Below are positions 37,301 through 49,709 of a stretch of 64,000 bases of DNA, piece after piece. Origin of the DNA: Strix aluco (lineage: Eukaryota > Chordata > Aves > Strigiformes > Strigidae); NCBI RefSeq assembly GCF_031877795.1, contig NC_133971.1, positions 16,020,825 through 16,084,824 on the forward strand, in the 5' to 3' direction. Within the stretch, counting starts at the first letter, position 1; each line of letters begins with the position of its first letter. The position numbers were made by a program, and so were the translations under genes. Below the pieces are notes generated by a model. It saw only the letters and a list, made by a program, of their open reading frames with translations. It ran no database searches and was not told the DNA's origin.

Positions 37301-40045
37301 GACCCTGCTAGAAGCTAGATAATCCAGTTGCTCTCATGCTATGATACCTTGACTCTGCTAGCAACCATAGCTCACCCTGGGAGCAGACCCCTTCCCTGGC
37401 AGAAGTGATGGGATGCCATCAGGCTGGTGAGAGGCTGGGCTGCGTGGAGGGTATTACCCACTGCGCTCTGCTGTGGTTCAGGGGGATATTGCTGGGCACC
37501 CCAGACTTTGCAGACCCTCAGGTTGTTAAAGCAGTGCTCGTAGGTGGGTTCTTTATGCCAGTCAGCTAAGTGCCTAGGAGGACCCACCTGTCCCATGGTG
37601 GAAATCCTCCACCTTGTGCTCAGAGCTTGTAGGTGTCTTGTCAGCTGTTACAGCAGAGAAGAGATCCCAGCTGCAGTGAGAGGTGGAAAAAATACAGCTG
37701 AATAAAGAGAGTAGTGAAAAAAAAACCATTTACCCTCCCCCGTGGTGATCAAGGGATGCTCTGTGCTGTAATACAGGTGGTAAATGCAGTTTATTCTCCT
37801 CAAAGGTAAGGTAGTTGGTACAAGAAGATTGTGGATGATGCTCGGGGCAGTGAGATTACTTAGAGAACAGTAGGTGAGCTACAGACACTCCTTAGGGATC
37901 CCTCCCTGATTTGAAGAGGGGTCAGGTGTTATGAACCCTTTCTGGTCTCCAAAAGGGTCTCTTGAGTCCCCAGCTCAGTAACACAGCACCCTGCCACGTT
38001 TTAATTCCTGCAAAAGATCAGTTTATTTCAGCAGTTGCTTCACCACAAACACACTGCAGGCTGTGGTACCCATTCACTCCACTCAGCTTGGAAATTTCAC
38101 CTTCAGCACATCTCAACCTGCACCCAGGTAAACGGATGAACTTTGAGGCTTGCTGACTCTGGAAAGCCTGTACAAACCACAGCACCTGGACTTCCTACCA
38201 GCTCCCTGTTGAAAATCAAAATCTTCTGGTTCAGGCCATATTTTAAACCTACTCTTTCTTCCCCTCAAGCTCCTCCCTTCTCAGCTGCAGCCTTACGGCT
38301 GGCACAAGCAGCTGAAGTAGACCAAACCTCCCTCTAGCACCATAAACAAGACCTTAAACAAGAGTTAATTTTACTGTATAGATACAATCCCATGTACCAG
38401 GGATCCAACTCCACACCACAGGGATCAGCCTGGCTGCTGCACATCACACGGGAGCCCCTCTACTTGTCTGTGCCCAGTGGTCTCTTGAACTGATAGGAGC
38501 AGCAGTGAGTCCACAGTGCTACACTACTGACAGCTCAAGCAAAGAGGATTTCTTCTGCCTCAGGCACTCCATTCTTGGCTCTTGATGCTGATTTCTCACT
38601 GCTGCTCAGTGCTGGTTGAAGAGATGCAGTGTGGGGTGATGCACAGTGTGAGACATCTGGTTGGACTTTAAAATTCCTATCGTGTCAGCTGCTAAACATT
38701 TTGCTGAGCTACATTTATTTCCCTTATGGTCATCCCCACTGTAACTCAGAACTAATTCAGAGACTAGCTTTTCCTTTCTCCCACGGTGTCTGGGAGACAT
38801 AGTACTAGCCAGTCCTTGCTTTCTATGATGTGCTGCAGGTCTCACACTGATGTCCATGTCTTTGCAGAGTAGGGGATTGTTACACATCACTTGTATATAC
38901 ATATGCCATTCAACTGTTTGCAAATCCTTCAGTATATTATTCCTGAACAGCGGGGATCAGTTATCCCAGATTAAGGCAAGAAAGAAATTTAGTGGCTCTG
39001 AGGTGTCACAAATGCTACAGTAAGGGCTAAATTTTCAGTCCCAAGCTTGCTAAATTACATGTTAACAATCAGTTATTGCTCTGAAATACACCACAGAAAA
39101 GGAAACAAAGGGGAAGCTGTATGGCAAATCACAGCCCTGGAGGTCATGGGAAAACCATATCCTTGATACAGACTCACAGAAGACTTCAAAACCTGAGAGA
39201 TAGAGAAGCTAGAGCCAATTGTGTATGGAGCTCAGGCTTTCAGTCTGGTTCCCTCATCGCATAATTCACCACAGAAAACATTAGAGTAACTAAATCCATA
39301 GTCTACTCACAAACTGTTACCGAATACTTCACATCAGTCCTGAGAGACTTTGCAGCCGCATCCCATCAATAACCATCAGGTCCCCTCTCCACTAAGAGTT
39401 TACACTATGCTTTGTGTTATCATTCCTGATAAGGGCAAATTAATTATCAAGATACCCACTGCCTAATCACCCTATGTATCCAGTACACACACTGTCCACC
39501 GCTTTCCATTGCAATGGGTCACTACCCTGCCAGGACCCAGACAGGTGGCGACCCATATCACAGACCCAGAAAAATAGATGTGAAGCTTATTAACCTCTCC
39601 AAAGCCCCAGTTGTCTGAGGCACCCAAACTGCAACTGCCAGATCGCTCGGGACCATATCTGTGGCTGTGATCATCAGTACATGTAGGGACTGTTTGTGGC
39701 ATATGAGAAATGAGTTTGATTGTTGCCATGGCGGTTACTGATGGGTAACCACACATTCTACAAAACTCATCAGCCAGCTACTGGAAACACAGGTAAGCAG
39801 CTAGGCTATGGACATAGTTCAATACCACTAAAGTAACTAAATTGGCCCTGTCAATGGTTTGATATGTTCCTTTTACAGGAACACAATCAGAGTTGCAATG
39901 ACAGCTGAAGGAGAACATTCCCAGCAGCAGAAACACCAAGTCTGAGATCACTTTTTGTGCTTCATTCCTTTACTCTTGTGTTGGTTTCATCATCAGGCAA
40001 GTTTCTCAACAGTCCATGATCCAACCTGAGTCCAGGACTCAGATG
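34400..40045. other. Intergenic spacer between CRHBP promoter and CR1 fragment
   Basis: Upstream region of CRHBP. It is GC-richer at 34470-34900, 36600-37000 and 37370-37620, with many overlapping short frames on both strands, none with recognisable motifs. No CpG island and no repeat I can name. Confidence 0.55.
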
Positions 40046-40509
40046 CTGGAGAGAGTGTAGAGGACGGCAACGAAGCTGGTGAAGGGCCTGGAGAACAAAT
40101 CCTGTGAGGAGCGATTGAAGGAGCTGGGACTGTTCAGTTTGAAAAGGAGAAGGCTGAGGGGAGACTTCATCACTCTCTACAACTACCTGAAAGGACATTG
40201 TAGAGAGGTTGGTGCTGGTCTCTTCTCACAGGTAATTAGCACTAGAAAAAGAGGGAATGGCTTTAAACTGCAACAGGGGAGGTTCAGACTGGACATTAGG
40301 AAAAAGCTTTTCACAGAAAGAGTGGTCAGACAGTGGAATAGGCTGCCCGGGAAGGTGGTGGAGTCACCGTCCCTGGATGTGTTTAAGGGTCGTTTAGATG
40401 AGATGTTGGGGAATGTGGTGTAGGAGAAAACTTTGTAGAGTAGGGCTGATGGTTGGACTTGATAATCCCAAAGGGTCTTTTCCAACCTGAATGATTCTGT
40501 GATTCTGTG
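40046..40509 (+). mobile_element. CR1 LINE 3' fragment
   Basis: About 460 bp from the end of CR1 ORF2 to the tail. The frame 40079-40423 (114 codons, open) carries the CR1 C-terminal signature [31 protein letters not shown] and [17 protein letters not shown]. The end is ttttccaacctgaatgattctgtg plus a second octamer (in two pieces here). The amino acids differ from the 3.3 and 56 kb copies ([11 protein letters not shown] versus [11 protein letters not shown]), so it belongs to another CR1 subfamily. Confidence 0.95.
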
Positions 40510-43500
40510 ACTCCTCTCTGTGTGGTCAGTGGGCATCTCGTCACTGACTTCTGTCACTACCCATCTTCCCCAGCTCTGTGCTGGGTATGGCAAGCCTCTT
40601 CCAAGCCTTATCTCTCTGTAATGACTCTTCTATTACTTCTTTGTGTGTCTAAATTGGCTTTAAACAGATCTGAACTTTCTGTAAGGTGAAGTAAGCGTAG
40701 CTTGTTAACTCTGGGCAGTTTGACACAAGAGATGTGTGATTTGTCATGTTGAGTGGTTTAGAGAAATGACAAATGCATGTGATTTATGAACTGAAAGCCT
40801 ATCAGCATCATGCAGGCTTGATGATAAGTGTTGCATTAACACTATTTATGGCATTGAATAAGAGCAAGGACTGTGAAGCTTGAAGTTTAGCGGGCTACAA
40901 ACAATCAAGCAAACATTATATTCAGACACCAAGATTACCCTGAGGGCGGTTATCACTACCAGCTTTGCCGGTGACTCAACCCAGCATCTACACAAGCAGT
41001 CAGGGCCAAGATGTGGGAGCAGAGTAAAGTTTTCTCCCAGGAAGGAGAGAAGAGATGTGGGAGAGGGTGACTGGCAAAGGCACATGCCATTGTTCTGGCC
41101 TTGGGAGAGGCCCAGACATTTACCAAGCTGTTTAATTTTAGCCTGGGCCTGCATCCTCTGTGGATCCCCCACAGGGTACCTCCCTTCTCAAGGGCTAGTG
41201 CAGGAAAACCTCAACACCAGAGCCACATGCAGATGTCAGTGTGGCTCCCAGGCAGGGGACCTTGGTAGATGCCTCCTTTGGTTCATGTCTATGGACCAAA
41301 GTGGATCATGTTTGCCTTTGCTGGCTGCAGTGACTGCTCTGATCAGTCCCAGTGGCTTTGCAGAGAACAATTTCTTTTCTTAAACATGGCACAGTTATTG
41401 CAGTTGGACTTTGCTTGTAGATGTACTCCTTGTGGCCCAGGTCAGGTCCTGCGCCGGATCTGTAGAGGACATGGTGCTGCAGCCTGTTACACCACCGCAG
41501 CCTTCTCCCAGTGACCCTGCCACAAGCAACAGCTCCCGTTCCTCTTCTCCCAAATTTCCTGTTCAACTCTGGATTACTAGAACACTTGTCACTTTATTTT
41601 CAATGCTGAGGTCACTTTATTACACGGAATATAATTTTCAGATGTATTGAGAAATCCCACTATTTACACATCATGTTCCAAATTCTGTTACATCTGGGTC
41701 ACTATGAAGAACAAACTTTATCTTTGACAAAGCATTACTTTGATAAGTGATATTTTAAGATATTTTTCCTATCCAAGGACAAGTATTTCTCAGCTGAAGT
41801 GACTATCTCCTTGATTGAGTCTTTCTCATCTGGGAAAAAACTGTGATTCAACGTGATTGTCTCTGGTAGTGTTAGGCATCAAAGTAATGGGCCCATTTCA
41901 GAAACACCGTGGAGTGTTACACAATTCAACTAGTCAATATGAGTCAGATAAGAGATGCCAGCATAGCCAGTGTAATGATATATTTATCTTTTGAACTGCT
42001 CCTACCACTTAGCCCTTTATTTTTCACATGCATGTGATTCCTTACCAGTTATCCTTAGTACCGTACAGGCTGCAGTGCCAACATTTTGATCAGTTAGACT
42101 TCAAACACTTTTAGGTGAAAGTACTGGAACATTTTGTGTCAGTGTAAAAATCATAAACATTGAAGGACTTTGAAATCACCTGGTCAGCATTTTTCAACAA
42201 CCTGAAGTCTAAAGACAGTTTCACCTTTGATAGCAATGTCATGTACCATCTTTACGTTGGGCTTGCCCCGGGCTTTTTCATTTCAAAAGGAAATCATACT
42301 TGGCTTTCATCTCCTTCATGTAATATTATTCCTGGGGCACCAAAAATGACAAAAAAATTCTCCCTGAGTGTAAATGGCAGAATTAGGTTATTTGTGCAAC
42401 GGCAAAAAGAGCTTTGGTTTCACCTAGCCAAGGGATTACTGGTTTCATGGGATGAACCTCTCCAATCCTGTGTCTTATTGAACCACCCTTTACTCAGCCA
42501 CAGGGATATATTTGCTGCTGCTGCCACTCAATGTCCCCAGCTAGAGCTGGGGAACCGGCATCATTCTGCAGCATTCTCAACTTTCAGCTCCCAAAACACA
42601 ACCTTAACTAGTGCTCTGGTGGTTCAGCTGCTTTTCTGCTTTTTGTAACATGTTCTACTCACAATTTTTTTCCTGCTGTAGCTTTATTCTGTTTCCACAT
42701 AGCGCTTTATGGGTTCATGCAACTGCTGGGAATGTAGAGTCAGAGCAATATGTGGAGTTTTAAGGCAGACTGCACATATAGGTATTTGAGAGCTACACTA
42801 TGACAATTTGCTCTGCGACCCATGAAGTCAACCAGGACCTGAGAGGACAGCTTAGAATTTAATGCAGATGTATCACAGGATCATTTTCCACTAATTTTGC
42901 CCAAAATACCTGCGCTCTGAGCAACCACTCCTCCTGTCTTCCTCTTCGCTGCCTTGTTGCAATATTTGCAATTTTACAGACATGTCCTTATTTAGCCAAC
43001 CAGCTAACAGAAACACAGCTTTCCATTGAAGGCTAATTTAAAGTCTCAAGCACATGTCCTCAGCTGTTGCAAAATTATGCCGCTAAGTGCAATAGGCTCT
43101 GTCATTTTACATCAGCTGAGAATCTACTTGCAAGGGCAAAAATAAGTGGATGCAGCTGCAGTTCTCTTCCTTGGGAGTTGCCCCTCGTACACAACAGATT
43201 GCAGGTGGCTGAGAGTTCATATTTAAAAAGGACAAGTTTTTGAGATTTTTTTTTTTCAGTGTATGTGGTGAAGTTCATTCATGAACTCTCTCTGATGGCT
43301 GCCCAGGACCTGTAACCCACCATATCCCAACTCACAGGAAAGGATGTAAATGAAGGTAGTTTAGAAAACAGATTACCAGATCATAAATGAAACATCCCTC
43401 ATACTGTATCATGTGGCAGAAGAAAGTTGAACAATAAAATTGAACATGTGACCCCTTTTTTCTTCAAATAATACTGTTCTGTTCAACAGACTTAATTATC

Positions 43501-46500
43501 CCTAAAGACACATCTAATAATTGTTGGCCTATCAATCAAAAGCCTTATTAGACATGCACATGACATCACATCACAGTCTAACAAATCTTCCTGCCAGTCA
43601 AAAACCTTTATATAGATTAATCTGATTTCAGAGGCAAGTTTTGTGTTTGACCTTTTACCCAACATCCTCAGGGATGAAATTGGTGAGGAGCTGAATGTTT
43701 TCTGTGTGCTGCTGAGCTGGGACGATGGGCTCTGGGCTGTTCCTGAGTTTCCATCCTGGACACACACTGCTTTATGCTGCAGCACAGAGCCTAGAAAGGG
43801 GCTGTGCCTTGGATGTCTGAGTGACCTGGGGTGGATCTGCATTGCTACAGGAGAGCTCTTCTCCCCTTTCTTCTGGCCTGTCTATACCACAGCATTAATT
43901 CCCTGGCTGCTTGGGGTATCACGAAGCTGTACTTCACTGAGATACCTGCGCCAGGTTTTGAGATGATACAGTCCATTGCATGCACACTGTGCACACCCAC
44001 TGCATTGCTGTGGCCACACACTTCTCACAGTGGCTGCTGTGCTCAGGGAGACCCTGGAAGAAATATCTGTTTTGCTAAGGGAAAAGCATGCATGCGTGCC
44101 TGAACAGAGCAGGCACTGTACTGACAGCTCAGGGAGTTTGCTAGCCTGTGTGTTAGGGTGCCAAGGGTGATAAGTAAATGCACTAATAACCACTGGGATT
44201 TGAAAGGCAGCCCCGTCCAGATTTTCCAGACCAAACAGGCAGGCATGTCAAACTGCTGTACTGTTGTGCTGCCCTGGGCAGCTCTGGGCTGTGTCACGTG
44301 AGCTGCACACACTGCTCTGTGCCTGCCTGGCAGATGTGACAGGCTTTGGAGGTGCTGGATTTTCTTTGTTAGCGAGTGCAGGTCAACACAGATACTTCAT
44401 GTATTCAAGGCATCCCTGCAAGTGCACCCCCAGATTTGTATCCATAAACATAAAACTGTGACTGGCAATAACTTTCAGTTGTTTCTTGAATGGCATTTGG
44501 TGGAAAGCAATTAATGACATTTCTGTCTGCTGGAAACATCACCTGTTCTGTTGGGGACTCCTAGTGTCACTTCTCTCTCCCTTCCCACAACCCCAGGCAA
44601 CTTTGTTTCTTATTTTTACAAGGAGGAACTGATATTGTAGGATGATGAGTATCCCATTGCCCTTGACACCCTCTACACTGCTGTAGAGTGAAAAAGATGC
44701 TGCCTTCCTAGTGGACCTAGCTGGTAAGTCAGAGCTTGGAGGGACCACTCCATTGCAAAGCACTTGTCATCACAGTGGTGCTATACGCAGCTCTTTGAGA
44801 TCTGTAGTTGGTTACCGAATCTGAAGAGGTTATAAATTTATTTACCGATAGTGCATCAAGCTTCTTGTACCCAGTTGCACTGGCACTTCAAGTCTCTTTT
44901 GAACTGAAATAAAAGCAAATGGGAGAGACTGAGGCTTTCAAGATAATATCATTTATCTTCTGAAAATCTGCTTTTTAGATGTCGGGCCAAACAATTTCAC
45001 AAGAGCTAGAAAAGATCTTGTCTGGCATCATTGTATTTTTATTGGTCTTTAATGTGACTTGAAAATATTAGGCTATATTGTGGTGTTAAATTTTCTATTG
45101 ATTTTTCAGACAGTCTGATAACACAAATGAAAAAAATGCCTCCTAAAGCTGAGGGACTTTGGAGAAAGCCACACAACAAGCTTCCTTTGCATGTATAACT
45201 TCAAAGTGCTTCCTAGATTCATGAACTACAGGCAAACTTGAAGTAAGCAGGAAAAGTGTCAGTAAACAATAAGGATAAAGTACAGCTTCCATGTCTGAAG
45301 GAGACATTTTTCCCTTCTGAGAGAAGTTAAAACCAAAATGTTCACATCTGCAGGACAAAGTGGCCACAGTGAATTTGGATGTGCAAGCACCATCTTGCCC
45401 AGCCAGTGTAAGTGACTTCAATGCAGTTCTCCTTCCTGAAGATTGCTTACAGAAAAGAGGATTGCTCACAGCTTTTTCTGTTTCAGAGGCAATTCAAAAT
45501 GTCCAGCTGATCTTCAGGTACCTTCCTTGGAAATGTTGTCTACTAATGAGCGCTAGTTGGCTCCTGTGGGAGATGAATGGCAGAGGAATGACCCACTGGT
45601 GCAGTGAGTCAGCCCACAGGTAGCCCAAGATTTGTATGGCAAGTCCCTTACCCCAAGACCCCAAATTGTGCCAAGGCTTTGTGTTTTTGAGCATCTGAAT
45701 GTGCTCTGCAGCATTTTCTTCTTTTTCTGCTTGGCCTCTAGTGTTTGTGCAATAAAGTTTCTTCTTTAAAGCTGATAGAGTTTAGCAGTTGCCGTTGCAG
45801 TTAAAACAGCAACAAGAAAAACCTAACCAGCCAAGCAAAAAAGGGTGACTTATGAGGCTTTATGAAACTTTTATTGGAACAAAGATCTTTTGAGTCATTC
45901 TCATCTGATTCACCCATAGGTCATGTGCAAGCAAGCCCCTTCTGCTGAGGAATTAGGCTGCACTCAATCCCTAGTAAATTCAGCTGATGAGATAGTTTCA
46001 CTGATCCTCTCCATCATGACAGCAGCTCTTGCTGCCTGACCCTGGGGCATGCTGCTGTGTCAGCTATGACTTAGCATAATTCTGCTCAGCACATGGGCTG
46101 CTATGTGTCCAGGGGCTCATCAGGGATGAGTAGATGCTTTATGAGCTTTCTGGAGCTTGTTTCCAGAAAGCCTCTTGCTCAAAAGTCATAATGAAGAAAC
46201 TGGTCTTTATTGGAACAATCTTGTTCCTTTTAGCTTGGGGTTGAAGCTTTAAACTGCTCTTCTCTCCCTTCCCTTTGGAGAAAGGGGAAAGGCTTGGAGA
46301 CTAGCAACAGTCTGCAGGACCTATGGGGAAACCATAAAAGCAGTCCTACTTTTTCTGGCTGATACTCCTGCTATCCTGGTCCAACAACTGCAATGATACT
46401 GAGGTGCACGACATTGCAAGGGGCAAAAAGTTGTGCAATTGTTGTCAGTTTTACTTTAATACTTTTTGTCGTGTTCCTCTAGAAGATATTCTGTGAATCC

Positions 46501-46869
46501 TTTATAACTTCTGTCACTAAGGAGTTAAAGAGACAGCACATTGTGTCTCTGCCACCACTGCAAAGTCTCCTTTTTTCTGCGATAACATAATTTGGTAGTG
46601 ACTCCTTTCTTAGGATAATGTCTGGTCCTTGTTATATTTATACACCTTATAGAATCCCCTTCTTATAATAAATTACCTCTTCTTAATGATATATGATTTT
46701 ATATAAATATTATAGTCTTTACTGAATGATGTCCAGGGGTCTGGGGAGAAGAGACAAGTAAAATGCGTTCTTCAAATGTTGCGTAGCAAAGCATGTCTTC
46801 ATTGGGGGATTTTTTTAAATTACACAAAATCTTACACAAACACAAAATCTTCATTTAATTCAGATGCCT
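40510..46869. other. Intergenic spacer between CR1 fragment and S100Z
   Basis: No supported gene. Two fairly long plus-strand frames occur (40880-41383, 167 codons, and 42160-42648, 162 codons). Neither has a recognisable domain nor splice context. A T-run lies near 43242. Confidence 0.5.
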
Positions 46870-46875
46870 TTTATT
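46870..46875 (-). terminator. Possible S100Z polyadenylation signal
   Basis: The first AATAAA on the minus strand that I found beyond the S100Z stop codon, about 1.17 kb downstream. It would define a long 3' UTR. ATTAAA-like words occur nearby, so this is tentative. Confidence 0.25.
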
Positions 46876-46965
46876 ATGGTTTGAAGTTACCAACAGAATA
46901 ACAAGAACAAAGACAATCTCTGTGCAAGAAAAAAGCCACGATACCCTGCCACTGAGGATTTTCAG

Positions 46966-47030
46966 GGCTTTGGAAGTATGCTCAATTCAAACAGGAGTGT
47001 GGAAGTACTCTTAATTCAACCCAAGAGCAG
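46966..47030. repeat. Short diverged tandem duplication
   Basis: The sequence ggaagtatgctcaattcaa, with flank, recurs about 30 bp later as ggaagtactcttaattcaa. This is a small local duplication in the presumed S100Z 3' UTR. Confidence 0.6.
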
Positions 47031-48039
47031 GTTCACACTGAAAGGGATTGTCCTACTCTCTCTACATCTGGCCATGGGGTCCCACTGCCCCTTTTGCACC
47101 ACTTCTGTATAGTGGGTTGGATCAGCATGAAATGAAATCATTGTTCCATAAGCTGACTCACATTACAAAGCTGTACCCTGGGATCCTGTCATTAAATCCC
47201 CCACAAGTGGTCCTCTAAAAGCCCTCCTCTTAAGGGTGCCAGAATAGTGAAAGCAGAAGGCATTTACATTTCCCCTGAAGACCCAGTCCTTCCATCAGCC
47301 CTCAGAGCAATCTTCTGACTAAATCTTCTATGTATTTGAATAATTTATCATATGAATAAATTCATTTATGCCAAACAAAGAGGTGGACTACTGGGATGCA
47401 GTAATGCCAACACAACAAAATCGAAGCTGGGGAGGTGGGGGAAATGAACCCATAACAATGACAAGCGGTACCGTCTGCTCAGGGGGCAGGAGACAGCTGT
47501 GACCACATCTGAAAAATGAGAATCTGGGGAGGTACAGAGCAGCATCTAAAAAGGTCTTTAGAATAAGCAGAGCTGAACAAAGAACAAGCTACTCTTTTTG
47601 AGCTGCAAAAATATGGTTGTTACAGAATGTCTGAAAACTAAATTGCAAGTTTTATGTCTCATTCCAAATTTTCCAATTCAGAAAGTATATAAGTAACATT
47701 CCTGTGCCTTTTACTTCCCACTGACATTTAAGAAATAGGTGTCTCACCTCCTGCCAAACTGTCTGTCACCCCAAGCCCTTGGCCTGAGCAACCGATGAAT
47801 GCATGTTACAGATGCATACAGTGCAAAGACTGAAAATATTAGAAGCCAGATCTCAAATATTGTAAACTGGCTTGGGTCCAGCTTACACCAGCTGCTGATC
47901 TGCTCTGTAAGTGTCTTACAGCAGTAACAGTTGGAGGGATGATGGTCTGCATTCACTAAACACTGGTGAGGGCTGCCTAACTGTGTTAGGTGTGCTTTGC
48001 TCGCATTTGTGGCCAGGAGATTGATTGTATTGAGCATTT

Positions 48040-48198
48040 TTAATATCCCTCTTTCTTTAGCTGTTCTTCAAAGAAATCATTACATGCCACAGTTAAAGCA
48101 GCAACCAGAATGACAAATTCATTAAAATCCACTTCATTGTCTTTATTGGAGTCCAGATCTTTCATAATCTTATCAACCAGAAGGGGGTCCTTTTGGCC
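48040..48198 (-). CDS. S100Z: S100Z second coding exon (stop at 48040)
   Basis: The acceptor is tttctctttag before GGCCAAAAGG. It encodes residues 48-99, including the canonical calcium loop, and ends KKEGY followed by TAA. A 97-codon frame beginning just past the stop (48037-47744, minus) is out of frame with it and probably chance. Confidence 0.96.
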   Translation of the reverse strand, partial: GQKDPLLVDKIMKDLDSNKDNEVDFNEFVILVAALTVACNDFFEEQLKKEGY

Positions 48199-49692
48199 CT
48201 AAAGAGAAAGAAAAGTGACTTAGCTGTGCAGATCTTGAGTGAGTAATGCTGACACATGTGGTGGGTCAACCCACTGCTATGTCACAAGCCCCGGTGCTAT
48301 TAAATATAAAGCTGCATGAAATATGCACCTGACTAGCAATATACCACTAGCCACAGCATTAAAAACATCAGTCTGGAGTCCCAAAAGTGCACAGCAACAG
48401 AAACCAAAGAGAGTGCAGCTTTTAGAAGGAATACAGGTACTAAACAGGCACTGAAATGAATCAAACAGATTTTAGAAGCTTCTGAGCACTGATTTCTTTT
48501 GACATGATGGATCTATAATGTGTATTTCTCTGTATCATCCTTTAACAAATGGTACTTAGATTTTCAACAGGCTATTTGTAAGTGGTCATATTATACATCC
48601 ACTCACCACATTCAGAAGATCTCTATTTAGCAAACAACACATCCTACTCAGTGGGAGTAGGAGCAGTGAATCTTGTAATAATAAATCAATAGCCAAGACT
48701 GAAAGAAAATACAATTCAAGGAAATGGATACAACGTTAAAAAATCCTGCTGCTGGTGATAGGGTCCACAACAATTTTTACAATTAAGAGGATACAGAAAA
48801 ACAACTATGAATCTAGTCATTATTCTATAAAAAGCATCCATGCTGTGTAATGCAGAATATACAAACGCGCAAAGAGATACCAAAATCAGCAGCATATCAC
48901 TGAAAGGATTTTCTTAGCATCTCTCTGCAGGACACACAAGCAGCTATAGTGTGTCTGTGGCCATTGTGCACAAGCTAATTTCTTGTCTCATGAGAACTGG
49001 TTGTTGGATTTAATTCTCTGAAGGACTTATCTATGCCCTATTATATCATGGAAGTGTTCAAGGCCAGGTTGGACGGGGCTTTGAGCAATCTGACCTAGTG
49101 GAAGTTGTCCCTGCCCATGGCAGGGAGGTTGGAACTAGATGATCTTTATGGTCTCTTCCAACCCAAACCATTCTATGATTCTGTGATTAAAAATGAACAA
49201 ACAAACAAAAAACTGATTAAAGCCTGACTTAGCATCGATTTTGCTATTGCTTCTGGGCTGCCCTTGCCCTCTTGCTCAAAAGCACAGAGGACTAAGCAGA
49301 GCACAGGTACCCTGCTCTGCCACTGGTGGCACATGGCAGGGCACCGGGGCTGGGCCATCCTCTGAGAACACACTTCTCAAATGGGACATTTGATATCATC
49401 TCCTTCTGTCTGACTCCACAAAGACAACTGTCATCTGAGAGTCTGTGGCAGGATGAGCCTTGCAGAAGGAGATGCTATTCCTGAACACTTGGATAGCTGC
49501 TTATCCCACCCATGAAACAGTAACTCAAGAGGCTCAGGAGCTGTGTCTTACTGAAAGGAAGTCAGTGAGCTCACTGGTGAGGAGTTCCTTGAGTTCTCCT
49601 TTACTGAGCTTGTATCTGTCTCCTTCTTTTCCAGAGTAATGATGGAAAATCCTGATCAAGGTGTCCATCGCATCCTCCAGTGGTGTGGACAT
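48040..49692 (-). CDS. S100Z: S100Z calcium-binding protein, complete two-coding-exon gene
   Basis: Small dimeric EF-hand protein of the S100 family, a cytosolic calcium sensor. Coding exons 49692-49552 (47 codons) and 48198-48040 (52 codons plus stop) join in phase 0 to give 99 residues, equal to human S100Z. The N-terminal 14-residue pseudo-EF loop runs from Ser20 to Glu33 ([15 protein letters not shown]). The canonical C-terminal loop is [12 protein letters not shown] at residues 63-74, with Asp63, Asn65, Asp67, Asp71 and Glu74 as ligands. The C-terminal helix contains [14 protein letters not shown]. The intron between the two EF-hands is the standard S100 gene structure. It lies upstream of CRHBP on the same strand, as in other vertebrates, which supports the Z assignment over other S100 paralogs. 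Upstream non-coding exons, expected from other S100 genes, were not located. Confidence 0.95.
49044..49187 (+). mobile_element. CR1 3'-tail fragment in the S100Z intron
   Basis: The last ~140 bp of a CR1: 'catggaagtgttcaaggcc', 'aggttggacggggctttgag', then 'tcttccaacccaaaccattctatgattctgtg' (in pieces) ending in two octamers. It lies in the intron between the two S100Z coding exons, antisense to the gene. Confidence 0.9.
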
Positions 49693-49709
49693 AGCGGTAA
49701 GCAGGAGAG
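49552..49709 (-). CDS. S100Z: S100Z first coding exon (ATG at 49692)
   Basis: The acceptor at 49710 follows a convincing branch-point and pyrimidine region (cactaac, then tttgccctgcag) on the minus strand. Seventeen untranslated bases precede the ATG at 49692, so at least one 5' non-coding exon must lie at higher coordinates. The donor is GTAAGACA after TTCCTTTCA. It encodes residues 1-47 with the N-terminal EF-hand. Confidence 0.94.

Noticed and set aside
40880-41383. 167-codon plus frame
   Set aside because: No domain, no signal, mixed composition and an overlapping 108-codon frame on the other strand. Typical of random frames in GC-richer spacer.
47744-48037. 97-codon minus frame with a hydrophobic stretch just after the S100Z stop
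   Set aside because: It is out of frame with S100Z, lies in the presumed 3' UTR and has no known homolog, so it is most likely chance.
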